From the NCBI GenBank assembly GCA_017436345.1, contig JAFSDH010000005.1, positions 124,001-188,000 on the forward strand: a stretch of DNA of 64,000 nt, in the 5' to 3' direction. Below are positions 56,276-64,000 of this stretch, piece after piece. The notes beneath the pieces were generated by a model. The model saw only the letters and a program-made list of their open reading frames with translations. It ran no database searches and was not told the DNA's origin. This DNA comes from Bacilli bacterium (GTDB lineage Bacteria > Bacillota_I > Bacilli_A > RF39 > UBA660). The position numbers and the translations under genes were made by a program. Every line of letters begins with the position of its first letter. Position 1 is the stretch's first letter.

Positions 56276-57138
56276 AACACATTCCCAACATAAAATACAA
56301 TTAATATCAAAATTAAAATAATTATTAAATTTGTTAATTTTTTTAAATTATCAATCTTTCTATTAATCTCACTACTTATTTCAATTTTACCAGTTTCTAT
56401 ATTCTTATAAACATCTAATGTACCGAAAGTTGTTTCATTAAACGAATTAATTTCAATGTCTCCTTTAACAACTCTTTCATATTTAAATCCTTCAAAAGTG
56501 TACTCTATAACAGGAAAAGACTTTTTCTTAAATAATATTTGTTTAGTAACAGTATTAACAACCTTAGCATGAATAAGTTCGTATTTATCAGTTTTCAAAT
56601 TATCTAATAAATTATTAAACCTCTTTTTATATCGATAAACAAAATATAATAATACTAATAATAAAAATATATAAAATATAGACACAAATAATTCAGGATT
56701 ATTAACATAATCTAATATAACTGAAAATATACCCATAAACGAAGTAAAAAACAAAAAATAAGCTATCCCAAAACATGCTGTATCTGCATGCAAATTAAAC
56801 ATACTCTCTTGTCCCTTAATATCTCTAGGAATATCAGACAATATTTCTTTAGGCTTACCATTTTTCATATAAACTCTTACTTTTGTCCCTAGATGATATT
56901 TTGAATAACATTTAACAACATCTTCACATTCACATCCATTATAAATATATTTTAAATGAATATAACAAAGCCCAAAACGTTTTTTATCTTCTTCAACCTT
57001 TGTAACCATAGCAATAATAGAATTATTATGTTTATTAATCCTATCTTTTTTTGCATTATGTCCTAAATAAAACATAAATAAACCCACTATTAATATTGGA
57101 ACTGCACCTATTATATTAAAAAATAAATCTTCTATCAT
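56272..57138 (-). CDS. DUF3592-type membrane protein (copy 2)
   Basis: 288 aa. Same layout as copy 1: N-terminal helix, IAMVTKVEEDKKRFGLCYIHLKYIYNGCECEDVVKCYSKYHLGTKVRVYMKNGKPKEI domain, a pair of helices (about 115-165), a second VNTVTKQILFKKKSFPVIEYTFEGFKYERVV domain, then a C-terminal helix. Low sequence identity with copy 1, so an old duplication. Function unknown. Confidence 0.72.
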   Translation of the reverse strand: MIEDLFFNIIGAVPILIVGLFMFYLGHNAKKDRINKHNNSIIAMVTKVEEDKKRFGLCYIHLKYIYNGCECEDVVKCYSKYHLGTKVRVYMKNGKPKEILSDIPRDIKGQESMFNLHADTACFGIAYFLFFTSFMGIFSVILDYVNNPELFVSIFYIFLLLVLLYFVYRYKKRFNNLLDNLKTDKYELIHAKVVNTVTKQILFKKKSFPVIEYTFEGFKYERVVKGDIEINSFNETTFGTLDVYKNIETGKIEISSEINRKIDNLKKLTNLIIILILILIVFYVGNVL

Positions 57139-57186
57139 TCAATCACTTCCATTATTTTATCTTACTAATATATTATAACATATAAA

Positions 57187-57212
57187 AAAAGAAGAAATAA
57201 AATTCTTCTTTT
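57187..57212 (-). terminator. Terminator of the ftsEX-M23 operon
   Basis: AAAAGAAGAA/TTCTTCTTTT with 6-nt loop, T-run on minus, at the M23 gene stop codon. Confidence 0.85.
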
Positions 57213-58416
57213 ATCGACTCGACCAACTATTATAAGTTCCTTTAGGAAAATTAATTAAAGATCTAGGTCCACCATAACCGGCATTATATTTTTTCTTAGC
57301 ATAATTAACAAAATTGTTCCAACTACCACAGTTCTTATCTGCAGCATTATATTTTCTACAATCAAATATTTCTATATGCAAATGCGGACCAGTTACATAA
57401 CCAGTAGCTCCCATATACCCTAACCAAGTATTAGTCGTAACTGTCATACCTTTATATATCTTAGGATTATATTTACTTAAATGACAATAACTAGATGACC
57501 AATATTTCTTTTGTTTAGAATCATAATGTTCTACAACTAAACATAAAGCTCCATAAGAATCACTATAAATTTTAGAAATAGTTCCATTTGCTACTGCATA
57601 AATTTTTGTTTGATACGGTTTTTTATTTCCAATATCTAACCCTCTATGCAAACTTCCACCACGCATTCCATATTCACTAGTAATATACCCAGATGTTGTA
57701 GGTCTTCTCCATGTTCCAATACTAGATGTTACTGCACAATCTACACCAATAATATCATTGTCTTTACATCCTAAATCTTCATACATTTCAATTTCTTCTT
57801 TATACATCTTTATTTGTTGACTATAACTAACTCCTTCTACTGATAAAGAGTTCTTATCTTCACCCAATGAAACAATTAACTTTTCAAGATTCCCCTGCTT
57901 AACAGTTAATTCTTTTTCTTTTTCATTTATTTCATTTTCACGCTCTTCACTTTTCGTAATCAAATCATTCAAATCATTAATTACATCTTTATTATAATCA
58001 GTTAACTGTTCAACAACAGACATACGATAAATCAAATCAGTCATTGAATCTGCATCAAATGCATACTCTAAATATAAATTAGCTCCACTAGAAAGTTGTA
58101 AATATTCTACTAACTTCTTAGTTTCTAATTCTTTTTCTTTAATTTCTTCCTTATATGAAGTAATATCATCTTTTAAAACACTAATTTCAGCAGCCATATC
58201 AATCATTTCTTGCTTAATATCAGCAATTTCTTGATTAGCTTCTTTAATTTCAGTCTCAGTTTTATTAATTGATGACTGAGTAGAAGCATATTGGTCTTGG
58301 TACTTTTTTAATAAATTTTTATAATCTAAAAGTGTCTCATTATCAGCATGAACTCTAATTGGTAAAAAACTTATACAACTTATTATTAATAATAAATATA
58401 TACTAAATTTCTTCAT
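57211..58416 (-). CDS. EnvC/PcsB-like murein hydrolase with M23 domain
   Basis: 401 aa. Signal peptide (1-24), a long coiled coil (about 28-215) of the EnvC/PcsB type with KDDITSYKEEIKEKELETKKL, and a LytM/M23 zinc peptidase at 235-370: EYGMRGGSLHRGLDIGNK (HxxxD), SSYCHLSKY and TGPHLHIEIF (HxH), so zinc ligands are complete, unlike the inactive EnvC. It lies 1 nt after ftsX; FtsEX normally controls such a coiled-coil hydrolase, so it is likely the enzyme of septal or peripheral wall cutting. Confidence 0.95.
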   Translation of the reverse strand: MKKFSIYLLLIISCISFLPIRVHADNETLLDYKNLLKKYQDQYASTQSSINKTETEIKEANQEIADIKQEMIDMAAEISVLKDDITSYKEEIKEKELETKKLVEYLQLSSGANLYLEYAFDADSMTDLIYRMSVVEQLTDYNKDVINDLNDLITKSEERENEINEKEKELTVKQGNLEKLIVSLGEDKNSLSVEGVSYSQQIKMYKEEIEMYEDLGCKDNDIIGVDCAVTSSIGTWRRPTTSGYITSEYGMRGGSLHRGLDIGNKKPYQTKIYAVANGTISKIYSDSYGALCLVVEHYDSKQKKYWSSSYCHLSKYNPKIYKGMTVTTNTWLGYMGATGYVTGPHLHIEIFDCRKYNAADKNCGSWNNFVNYAKKKYNAGYGGPRSLINFPKGTYNSWSSR

Positions 58417-58417
58417 A

Positions 58418-59320
58418 TTATACCTTTAAATACTTTCTAACAGCACTACTACTACCAATCATACCAACTACCATACCAATACCTAAAACAATTAAAGAAA
58501 CATAGTAAACAAAAGGTTGAGGTTCTACTAATTTAATTAAGGATGAGAATAATTCTCCATCAAAATATGAATACAAATAAGTATACCCATATACAACCAA
58601 TAAAATAGGAATAATTGAACCTATCATACCAATTACCATTCCTTCTACAACAAAAGGATATTTTATTGAAAAGTTAGATGCTCCAACTAATCTCATAATT
58701 GAAATTTCTCTTTTTCTAGAGAAAATAGTAAGTTTAATAGTATTTATTATCAAGAATATATTTACAATAACTAACGCAATAACAACAGCAACAGTTACTT
58801 TTTCAATAACATTAAAAGCACTAAGTAATTTTTCAACCATACTTTCACCATAATTAACAACACTGACTTTATCTATTTTCTTAATTTTGGTAACAGTATC
58901 TTTTATTTCTTCTAGATTAGTAACTTTTATTAAAAAACTATCCTTTAATGGTGATTCATCTTCATCCCAATCACCCATAATACTTTCAAAGATTTCAGAC
59001 TCTTCCATCATTTCTTTTTTTTCTTGTTCTTTAGTTTTTAAAACAACAGATTCTATATTTTTAATTTCTCTTAATTCTTCATCTATCTTTTCTAAATCCA
59101 AATCTGTAGCTTGATTATCTATAAATACAACTATTGTAACATCTTTTTTTATACTATCTGTAATACTATTAACATTCCAAGAAGCAACAATCGCAATTGC
59201 TACAATAACAAGAGTAATACTAATACAAGAAACAGATGCTATAGATAAAGAAAAATTTCTAAATACACTTTTAAAGGCATCTCTAATACCCCTAGATAAC
59301 ATTCTAATCAGCTTCATCAT
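58418..59320 (-). CDS. ftsX: Cell division protein FtsX
   Basis: 300 aa. Four membrane helices: one after residue 25 (FSLSIASVSCISITLVIVAIAI), a large extracellular loop (about 60-165, VVFIDNQATDLDLEKIDEELREI) and three helices at 180-295, with LRLVGASNFSIKYPFVVEGMVIGMIGS, a signature of FtsX/MacB-type proteins. Transduces FtsE ATPase cycles to the periplasmic side hydrolase. Start overlaps ftsE end; ribosome site AGGAAA. Confidence 0.95.
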   Translation of the reverse strand: MMKLIRMLSRGIRDAFKSVFRNFSLSIASVSCISITLVIVAIAIVASWNVNSITDSIKKDVTIVVFIDNQATDLDLEKIDEELREIKNIESVVLKTKEQEKKEMMEESEIFESIMGDWDEDESPLKDSFLIKVTNLEEIKDTVTKIKKIDKVSVVNYGESMVEKLLSAFNVIEKVTVAVVIALVIVNIFLIINTIKLTIFSRKREISIMRLVGASNFSIKYPFVVEGMVIGMIGSIIPILLVVYGYTYLYSYFDGELFSSLIKLVEPQPFVYYVSLIVLGIGMVVGMIGSSSAVRKYLKV

Positions 59321-60005
59321 AATATTTTCCTTTCTCATAGTCTTTAATTAAGTAACCATCTTTCAATACAATTACTCTTTTTTTCATCTTATTAACTATT
59401 TCTCTATCATGTGTAGCCATTATAACAGTTGTACCTGTTGTTTTATTAATGTTTTCTATTAATTTAACTATTTCCATACTCATATCAGGATCAAGATTAC
59501 CAGTAGGTTCATCACAAATTAATAATTTTGGATTATTAACAATAGCTCTTGCTATCGCTACCCTTTGTTGTTCTCCACCACTTAATTGATCCGGATAAAC
59601 TCTTGTTTTTGACTTTAAACCAACAAGTTCAATTGCCTTTAAAGTTTTTTCACGTATTTCACTCTTCTTAGCTCCAATACATTCAAGAGCAAATGCAACA
59701 TTTTCATATACTGTAAGTTTAGGAAGTAATCTATAATCTTGGAAAACAATACCAAGCTTTCTTCTCAATTTATAAACCTTACTATTTCTTAACTTAGCAA
59801 CATTTAACCCACCTAAAATAATAGATCCACTACTAGGTTTAATTTCTCTATAAAGCATCTTTATAAAAGTAGATTTACCACTACCAGATCCACCAATTAC
59901 AAAGACAAAATCTCCCTTTTTAATCTTAATAGATAAATCATGAATAGCATTAACACCATTCTTATATCTAACATTAACATTATTAATACTTATAAGTTCC
60001 ATCAT
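59304..60005 (-). CDS. ftsE: Cell division ATP-binding protein FtsE
   Basis: 233 aa. ABC ATPase with Walker A GGSGSGKST (about 37), Q-loop QDYRLLPKLTVYENVAFAL, signature LSGGEQQRVAIARA and Walker B LLICDEPTGNLD, then ATHDREIVNKMKKRVIVL. FtsE-specific LLPKLTVYEN pattern. Energises FtsX. Operon ftsE-ftsX-hydrolase; prfB lies upstream as in B. subtilis. Confidence 0.97.
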   Translation of the reverse strand: MMELISINNVNVRYKNGVNAIHDLSIKIKKGDFVFVIGGSGSGKSTFIKMLYREIKPSSGSIILGGLNVAKLRNSKVYKLRRKLGIVFQDYRLLPKLTVYENVAFALECIGAKKSEIREKTLKAIELVGLKSKTRVYPDQLSGGEQQRVAIARAIVNNPKLLICDEPTGNLDPDMSMEIVKLIENINKTTGTTVIMATHDREIVNKMKKRVIVLKDGYLIKDYEKGKYYDEAD

Positions 60006-60071
60006 CCACCACCTATACTTCTAACTGCTTATTCTAAATTTCTTTAGATTATATTATAACATGATTTATAA

Positions 60072-60926
60072 CTAAAAACCACCCTCTAACTGATAAGAGT
60101 CCGTAACAACAAAGAAAACATCTTTATCTATCTTTTTTACCCCATCAGTTAACTTATAATAATCCCTAGTCGGTATAACTGTCATAATTGCTTTTCTCTT
60201 CTTCTTCGAATCTTTATCATCAACCATAAAAACAGTAACACCATGACCTAATTTCTTAACTATAAACTCTTTAACTAGTTCTTCTTCACTAGTAAGAATC
60301 ATAAAAGACTTATTAGAAGAAATTCCAAGTATTATTTTATCAGCAACTAAACTACTAATAAATAGTACAACTATTCCCAATAATGATGAAGAAAGTCCAA
60401 AAACAAATACTCCACATAATAAAATTACTGAATTAATAACAAAATTAACTTTTGCAATTGAAAAATTAAACATCTTATTTATCATTTGACTTATCTGAAT
60501 AATACCACCTTGACTAAATCCAATCTTACAAACAGTTCCTATCACAAATCCAGAAATAATTCCCGAAAAAATACCAATTAATAAACTATCATTTGCTTGT
60601 AAAAAAGAAATACTAGAAATACCAGAAGTAATAGATACAAAAAAAGGATATATCAAAATTGCAACTATCGAAGACGAAGATTTTTCTACTCCTAAAACAA
60701 AAAAACTAAAAATCAAAATAGTTGAATTCATTATTAAAATAAAAGTTGCTGGATCAATACTAAACAACTCTTGTAAAATTATTGATATCCCATTTCCTCC
60801 ACCAGAAATAATATTATTAGGATTCAAAAATAAATTATAATTGATAGCAGCTATAAACATTAAAAAAACAAGTGCCATATATCTAAAGATATTTTTAATT
60901 ATTTTTTTCTTCTTTCTACCACTCAT
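60072..60926 (-). CDS. YitT family membrane protein (copy 1)
   Basis: 284 aa. Five or six membrane helices with NPNNIISGGGNGISIILQELFSIDPATFILIMN and KIGFSQGGIIQISQMI, typical of YitT/DUF161, and a C-terminal DUF2179-type soluble domain (about 200-284, VTVFMVDDKDSKKKRKAIMTVIPTRDYYKL). Function unknown; family thought to be a transporter or stress-related. The start is 1 nt after the second copy's stop. Confidence 0.93.
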   Translation of the reverse strand: MSGRKKKKIIKNIFRYMALVFLMFIAAINYNLFLNPNNIISGGGNGISIILQELFSIDPATFILIMNSTILIFSFFVLGVEKSSSSIVAILIYPFFVSITSGISSISFLQANDSLLIGIFSGIISGFVIGTVCKIGFSQGGIIQISQMINKMFNFSIAKVNFVINSVILLCGVFVFGLSSSLLGIVVLFISSLVADKIILGISSNKSFMILTSEEELVKEFIVKKLGHGVTVFMVDDKDSKKKRKAIMTVIPTRDYYKLTDGVKKIDKDVFFVVTDSYQLEGGF

Positions 60927-60927
60927 C

Positions 60928-61761
60928 TTAATAACCTCCTATCGTTTCATAAGTATTATTTACAGACATAAACACATCTTTATCAATCTCTTTTATACTA
61001 CTATATAAAACTCTATAATCCTTACTTAATAATATACAATATAAGACATCTTTATTATTAGTAGTGACTAACTTAAAACTCTTCACATAAGATAAACTAT
61101 TTATACATTCCGTAACCTCATCAACTTTATTAGGAATAATACAAACCAATTTATAATCAGATATACCAATTACAAATTTATCACTAATTCTACTCATTAA
61201 AAACAATATAATTAATGAATACATAAGTCTTTCAAATCCAAATACAAAAGCTCCTATAATAACAATTATTCCTTCAACAAACATCATCAATTGCCCTGTA
61301 CTTTTTTTTATATATTTTTCTAAAATCCAATAAAGTATATCAGTACCACCAGTAGAAAAACCAACTTTATATATAAGACCAAATGCAATACCAACTAAAA
61401 TAGCACAATATAAACTAGATAAAAGAAGCGATATATCTAAAACTAATACTTCTGTAATATTAGATGTTAACTTCATAAAAATTGGTAATATAAAAGTTGA
61501 AGCTACTGAACTAGAAATTCTATCTTTATTACAAAAAATAAATCCTAATATTAATAAAATTATTGATAAAATTGATACACATAAAGAAGAATCCCATCCA
61601 AAAAAATTATTTAATATAATAGCTATACCACTAACTCCACCAACTACAAAATTATTAGGTAACATAAATAAATTAAAAGCTATCGCAAATATAAATAAGC
61701 CTAAACACAAATAACCATATTTTAAGATATATTTAAATACTTTATTACTTCTTAAATTCAT
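60928..61761 (-). CDS. YitT family membrane protein (copy 2)
   Basis: 277 aa, same architecture as copy 1: LPNNFVVGGVSGIAIILNNFFGWDSSLCVSILSIILL, KVGFSTGGTDILYWILEKYI, then the C-terminal domain VTECINSLSYVKSFKLVTTNNKDVLYCILLSKDYRVLY. Tandem duplication with copy 1, low identity, so old. Translation start right after the prfB stop. Confidence 0.93.
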   Translation of the reverse strand: MNLRSNKVFKYILKYGYLCLGLFIFAIAFNLFMLPNNFVVGGVSGIAIILNNFFGWDSSLCVSILSIILLILGFIFCNKDRISSSVASTFILPIFMKLTSNITEVLVLDISLLLSSLYCAILVGIAFGLIYKVGFSTGGTDILYWILEKYIKKSTGQLMMFVEGIIVIIGAFVFGFERLMYSLIILFLMSRISDKFVIGISDYKLVCIIPNKVDEVTECINSLSYVKSFKLVTTNNKDVLYCILLSKDYRVLYSSIKEIDKDVFMSVNNTYETIGGY

Positions 61762-61762
61762 A

Positions 61763-62858
61763 TTATCTCCTTCTTAAATATGCATTTATATATATGTCTA
61801 TATCACCATCTAGAATCTTATCAACATTACTACTTTCTACATTAGTACGATGATCTTTAATCATAGAGTATGGATGAAGTACATAACTTCTAATTTGTGA
61901 ACCAAACTCTATATTTTTTTGTTCACCTCTTACTTCATTCAATTCATTATTTTGTTTTTCTATTTCTATAAGCTTTAATTTACTTTTTAAAACAGTCATA
62001 GCTTCTTCTCTATTTTGAATTTGACTTCTACCATTTTGACAAGTAACAACTATATTCGTAGGAATATGGGTTATTCTAACAGCACTATCTGTCGTATTAA
62101 CATGTTGTCCCCCAGCACCACTAGATCTATATACATCTATCTTTAAATCTTTATCTTCTATTACTATATCTATATCTTTTTTTATTTCTGGAATTACATC
62201 TACAGATGCAAATGATGTATGTCTTTTATGATTAGAATCAAAAGGAGATAACCTAACCAATCTATGAATACCTTTTTCACTTTTTAAATAACCATATGCA
62301 TTAGAGCCTTTAATATTAATTGTTACACTTTTAATTCCAACTTCCTCACCAGCTAAATAATCTATAACTTCATACTTATAATTGTTTTTTTCACACCAAC
62401 GTGTATACATTCTATAAAGCATATTAGCCCAATCACACGCTTCTGTTCCCCCAGCTCCAGAATGTACTTCTAAAATACAATTACAATCATCATAGTCACC
62501 ATCTAATAAAAGTTGAACTTCTAATTCATCAATTATAGATTCATAAGATGAAATATTACTAATCAACAACTCTTTAAACTCTTCATTATTTTCTTCTTTT
62601 AATAATTCAACTATTTCTAAATCAGACATTAAAGACTTTCTTATTTCTACAATTCCACTTACTTTTTTCTTTATATCATTTAATTTATTTATTACTTCAT
62701 CTGCTTTATTCTTATCATTCCAAAAGTCACTAGAATTCATTATTGTTTCTAATTCTTTTATTTCTTCATTCTTTTTATCGACGTCAAAGAGACCTCCATA
62801 AATCATTAACTTTATTATTATAAACTTCTAAATTTCTACTTATTTCATTTAAATCCAT
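61763..62858 (-). CDS. prfB: Peptide chain release factor 2, programmed +1 frameshift
   Basis: Two frames. ATG at 62858 opens 24 codons ending TTA TGG AGG TCT CTT then TGA (62784-62786). Shifting +1 at CTT gives GAC GTC GAT and 340 more residues: 364 aa in all, the RF2 length. GGAGG sits 3 nt before CTT, exactly the stimulatory site. GGQ in RSSGAGGQHVNTTDSAVRITH and the SPF tripeptide in VRLSPFDSN give peptidyl hydrolysis and UGA recognition. RF2 level controls its own frameshift. The second-frame piece (61763-62806) alone would be a truncated prediction. Confidence 0.95.
62784..62801 (-). promoter_or_regulatory. prfB recoding site (SD-like GGAGG, CTT TGA C)
   Basis: Minus strand TGGAGGTCTCTTTGAC; internal Shine-Dalgarno-like GGAGG pulls on the ribosome while the CTT codon slips to TTT at the UGA. 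This is the recoding cassette found in most bacterial prfB genes. Confidence 0.95.
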
Positions 62859-62883
62859 ATTTATCATCCTCAAATTAATTATA

Positions 62884-62916
62884 ACATATATAAAAAAAGA
62901 AACTATACCTTTATAG
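62884..62916 (-). terminator. Weak terminator of the ClpC-like gene
   Basis: CTATA/TATAG small stem at the stop codon followed by TTTCTTTTTTT on the minus strand. Confidence 0.45.
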
Positions 62917-64000
62917 GTCTATTTTCTTTAATAATTCTTAATGTCCTTATCTCATTATTTATATAAAAATCAATATTATCAAAATTATCACAATTACTAC
63001 ATATATTAATACTTACTTTTTCTATATTTGCATTAGATAGCTTTATATTATTCTTATACAAATAATCTCTAACTTTATTTTTAATTTTACTAATAGAAAT
63101 ATCACTGACATCAATAACTATTTCATCAATAAATTCACTTTTATAAAAACCTAATTTATTATCACACTTAACTTTATTAAATATAAATAAAACATTATTA
63201 AAATTTATTTTTTCATTATTAGAATCATAATATCCTTTATTACAAATATCATCTAAAAATTCATTAATCAAAATATTTTTACTATCATAATTATTAAAAA
63301 TAATAATTGAAAAACAATTATCTTTTACCTTACTAATAATCTTATTATTAATAGTTAAATCATCAATATTCTTAATACTATTACAATCAATATATATTTT
63401 ATTAATATCTTTAAAAAAACTATTTAAATATTCTTTTATAAAAAAATTACTTTTATTATATTTATCTGAATATATATATAATCTATTATTATTAATATTA
63501 TTAATTAAGTTGAAGTAAAAATTAGAAGTAAATTCACATATCTTACTAATTATAGATTTATCAAATATAGAATTCTTTTTATATTTATTCATTAATAAAT
63601 TAATTGAATTATAATTAAATTTAAAAGTATAAAAAGGAATATTAGTTTTTCTTTCCATAATAGTAAAAAATGACTTTTCATCAACTTCTATTACTTTATT
63701 ATCACGTAGTATTTTTTCTTGTATTTTACCTTTTTTTAACAATAATTTTTTTTCTTCAAGACTATACTCAATCGCTTCTTTATAGTTTCCTACTAATAAT
63801 GATTTATTTTTCTTATCAATAATAATTTTTATATTTTTATCAATTATATCAAGAGAATTATATGAATCCTTAACAAAAAAAGAAGTAAGTACACAAACTT
63901 CATCTAATATATCAATAGCTTTATCCGGAAATTTCCTATTATTAATATATCGATTTGAATATTCTAACACTAACTCAATAATTTTATCTGATATTACAAC
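62903..64000 (-). CDS. Degenerate ClpC-like AAA+ protein (N-terminal part outside window)
   Basis: Open to the window edge; 366 codons visible. Start of visible part VVISDKIIELVLEYSNRYINNRKFPDKAIDILDEVC is the end of a Clp D1 ATPase (NRYIxxRxxPDKAIDLxDEA). A short middle with EAIEYSLEEKKLLLKK (UVR-like, so ClpC/E not ClpB) and ERKTNIPFY, which matches the usual WTGIPV, follow. Then D2 is badly eroded: the Walker A site reads SDKYNKSNF, the Walker B site CFSIIIFNNYDSK instead of VVLFDEIEKA, with Asn/Lys/Ile-rich sequence. So D2 should not bind ATP. Codon use is the most AT-rich in the window. It may be a pseudogene-in-progress or a specialised Clp partner. Confidence 0.75.
   Translation of the reverse strand, partial: VVISDKIIELVLEYSNRYINNRKFPDKAIDILDEVCVLTSFFVKDSYNSLDIIDKNIKIIIDKKNKSLLVGNYKEAIEYSLEEKKLLLKKGKIQEKILRDNKVIEVDEKSFFTIMERKTNIPFYTFKFNYNSINLLMNKYKKNSIFDKSIISKICEFTSNFYFNLINNINNNRLYIYSDKYNKSNFFIKEYLNSFFKDINKIYIDCNSIKNIDDLTINNKIISKVKDNCFSIIIFNNYDSKNILINEFLDDICNKGYYDSNNEKINFNNVLFIFNKVKCDNKLGFYKSEFIDEIVIDVSDISISKIKNKVRDYLYKNNIKLSNANIEKVSINICSNCDNFDNIDFYINNEIRTLRIIKENRPIKV

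Noticed and set aside
62787..62858. Short ORF ending in TGA upstream of the RF2 ORF, as a separate peptide gene
   Set aside because: It is the zero-frame start of prfB, joined by the programmed frameshift.

Overview
The window is strongly AT-rich bacterial chromosome from a walled, Gram-positive-type member of the Bacillota, most likely one of the small-genome uncultured gut Bacilli near RF39/Erysipelotrichia (inferred from gene order and protein style; no search was run). UGA is a normal stop: prfB (RF2) is present and carries its autoregulatory UGA frameshift, so this is not a UGA=Trp mollicute. Peptidoglycan genes (FemX-like, MurL-like, an M23 hydrolase with FtsEX), lgt and lipoproteins indicate a wall and lipoprotein processing. 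Almost everything is on the minus strand; only a FemX-like gene, mscL, a DUF3137-lemA pair and a DUF1846 gene are on plus.

Layout. 1-6.2 kb: the start of a MurL-like glutamyl epimerase gene (cut by the window edge), an orphan 300-aa protein, a histidine phosphatase, a two-gene operon of a CbbQ/MoxR-like AAA+ ATPase with a possible VWA-like partner, and a PH-domain membrane protein. 6.2-12 kb: the conserved Bacilli block eno-secG-rnr-(capA-like)-smpB-ssrA. 12-18.6 kb: femX-like gene, the str operon (rpsL-rpsG-fusA-tuf), mscL and a tiny membrane-protein gene. 18.7-30.3 kb: rpoC, rpoB, a ybxB/RsmC-like methylase, rplL, rplJ (with an L10 leader), rplA, rplK (with two repeated L1-site-like hairpins), nusG and secE. 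30.3-37.1 kb: lgt, a YvlD-like protein, uvrA, a radical SAM gene and uvrB. 37.2-44 kb: a 1778-aa repeat-rich surface protein, a broken small ORF and a lipoprotein with a second membrane anchor. 44.2-53 kb: DUF3137-LemA, an unknown 183-aa protein behind a yybP-ykoY (Mn2+) riboswitch-like leader, DUF1846, an ADP-ribosyltransferase-like protein, a hybrid sensor kinase and an acyl-CoA synthetase. 53-57 kb: a methyltransferase, two DUF3592-type membrane proteins, an alpha/beta hydrolase and a GNAT acetyltransferase. 57.2-64 kb: M23 hydrolase-ftsX-ftsE, two YitT proteins, prfB with its programmed frameshift, and the end of a ClpC-like gene whose second ATPase domain has lost its nucleotide-binding motifs.

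Most of the window is housekeeping in conserved order. The parts most worth a second look are the Mn2+-riboswitch-like leader with duplicated terminators in front of an unknown soluble protein, its promoter palindromes that resemble those of the AAA+/VWA-like operon, the ART with R-STS-QxE motifs, the degenerate ClpC-like protein, and the radical SAM gene translationally wedged between uvrB and uvrA.
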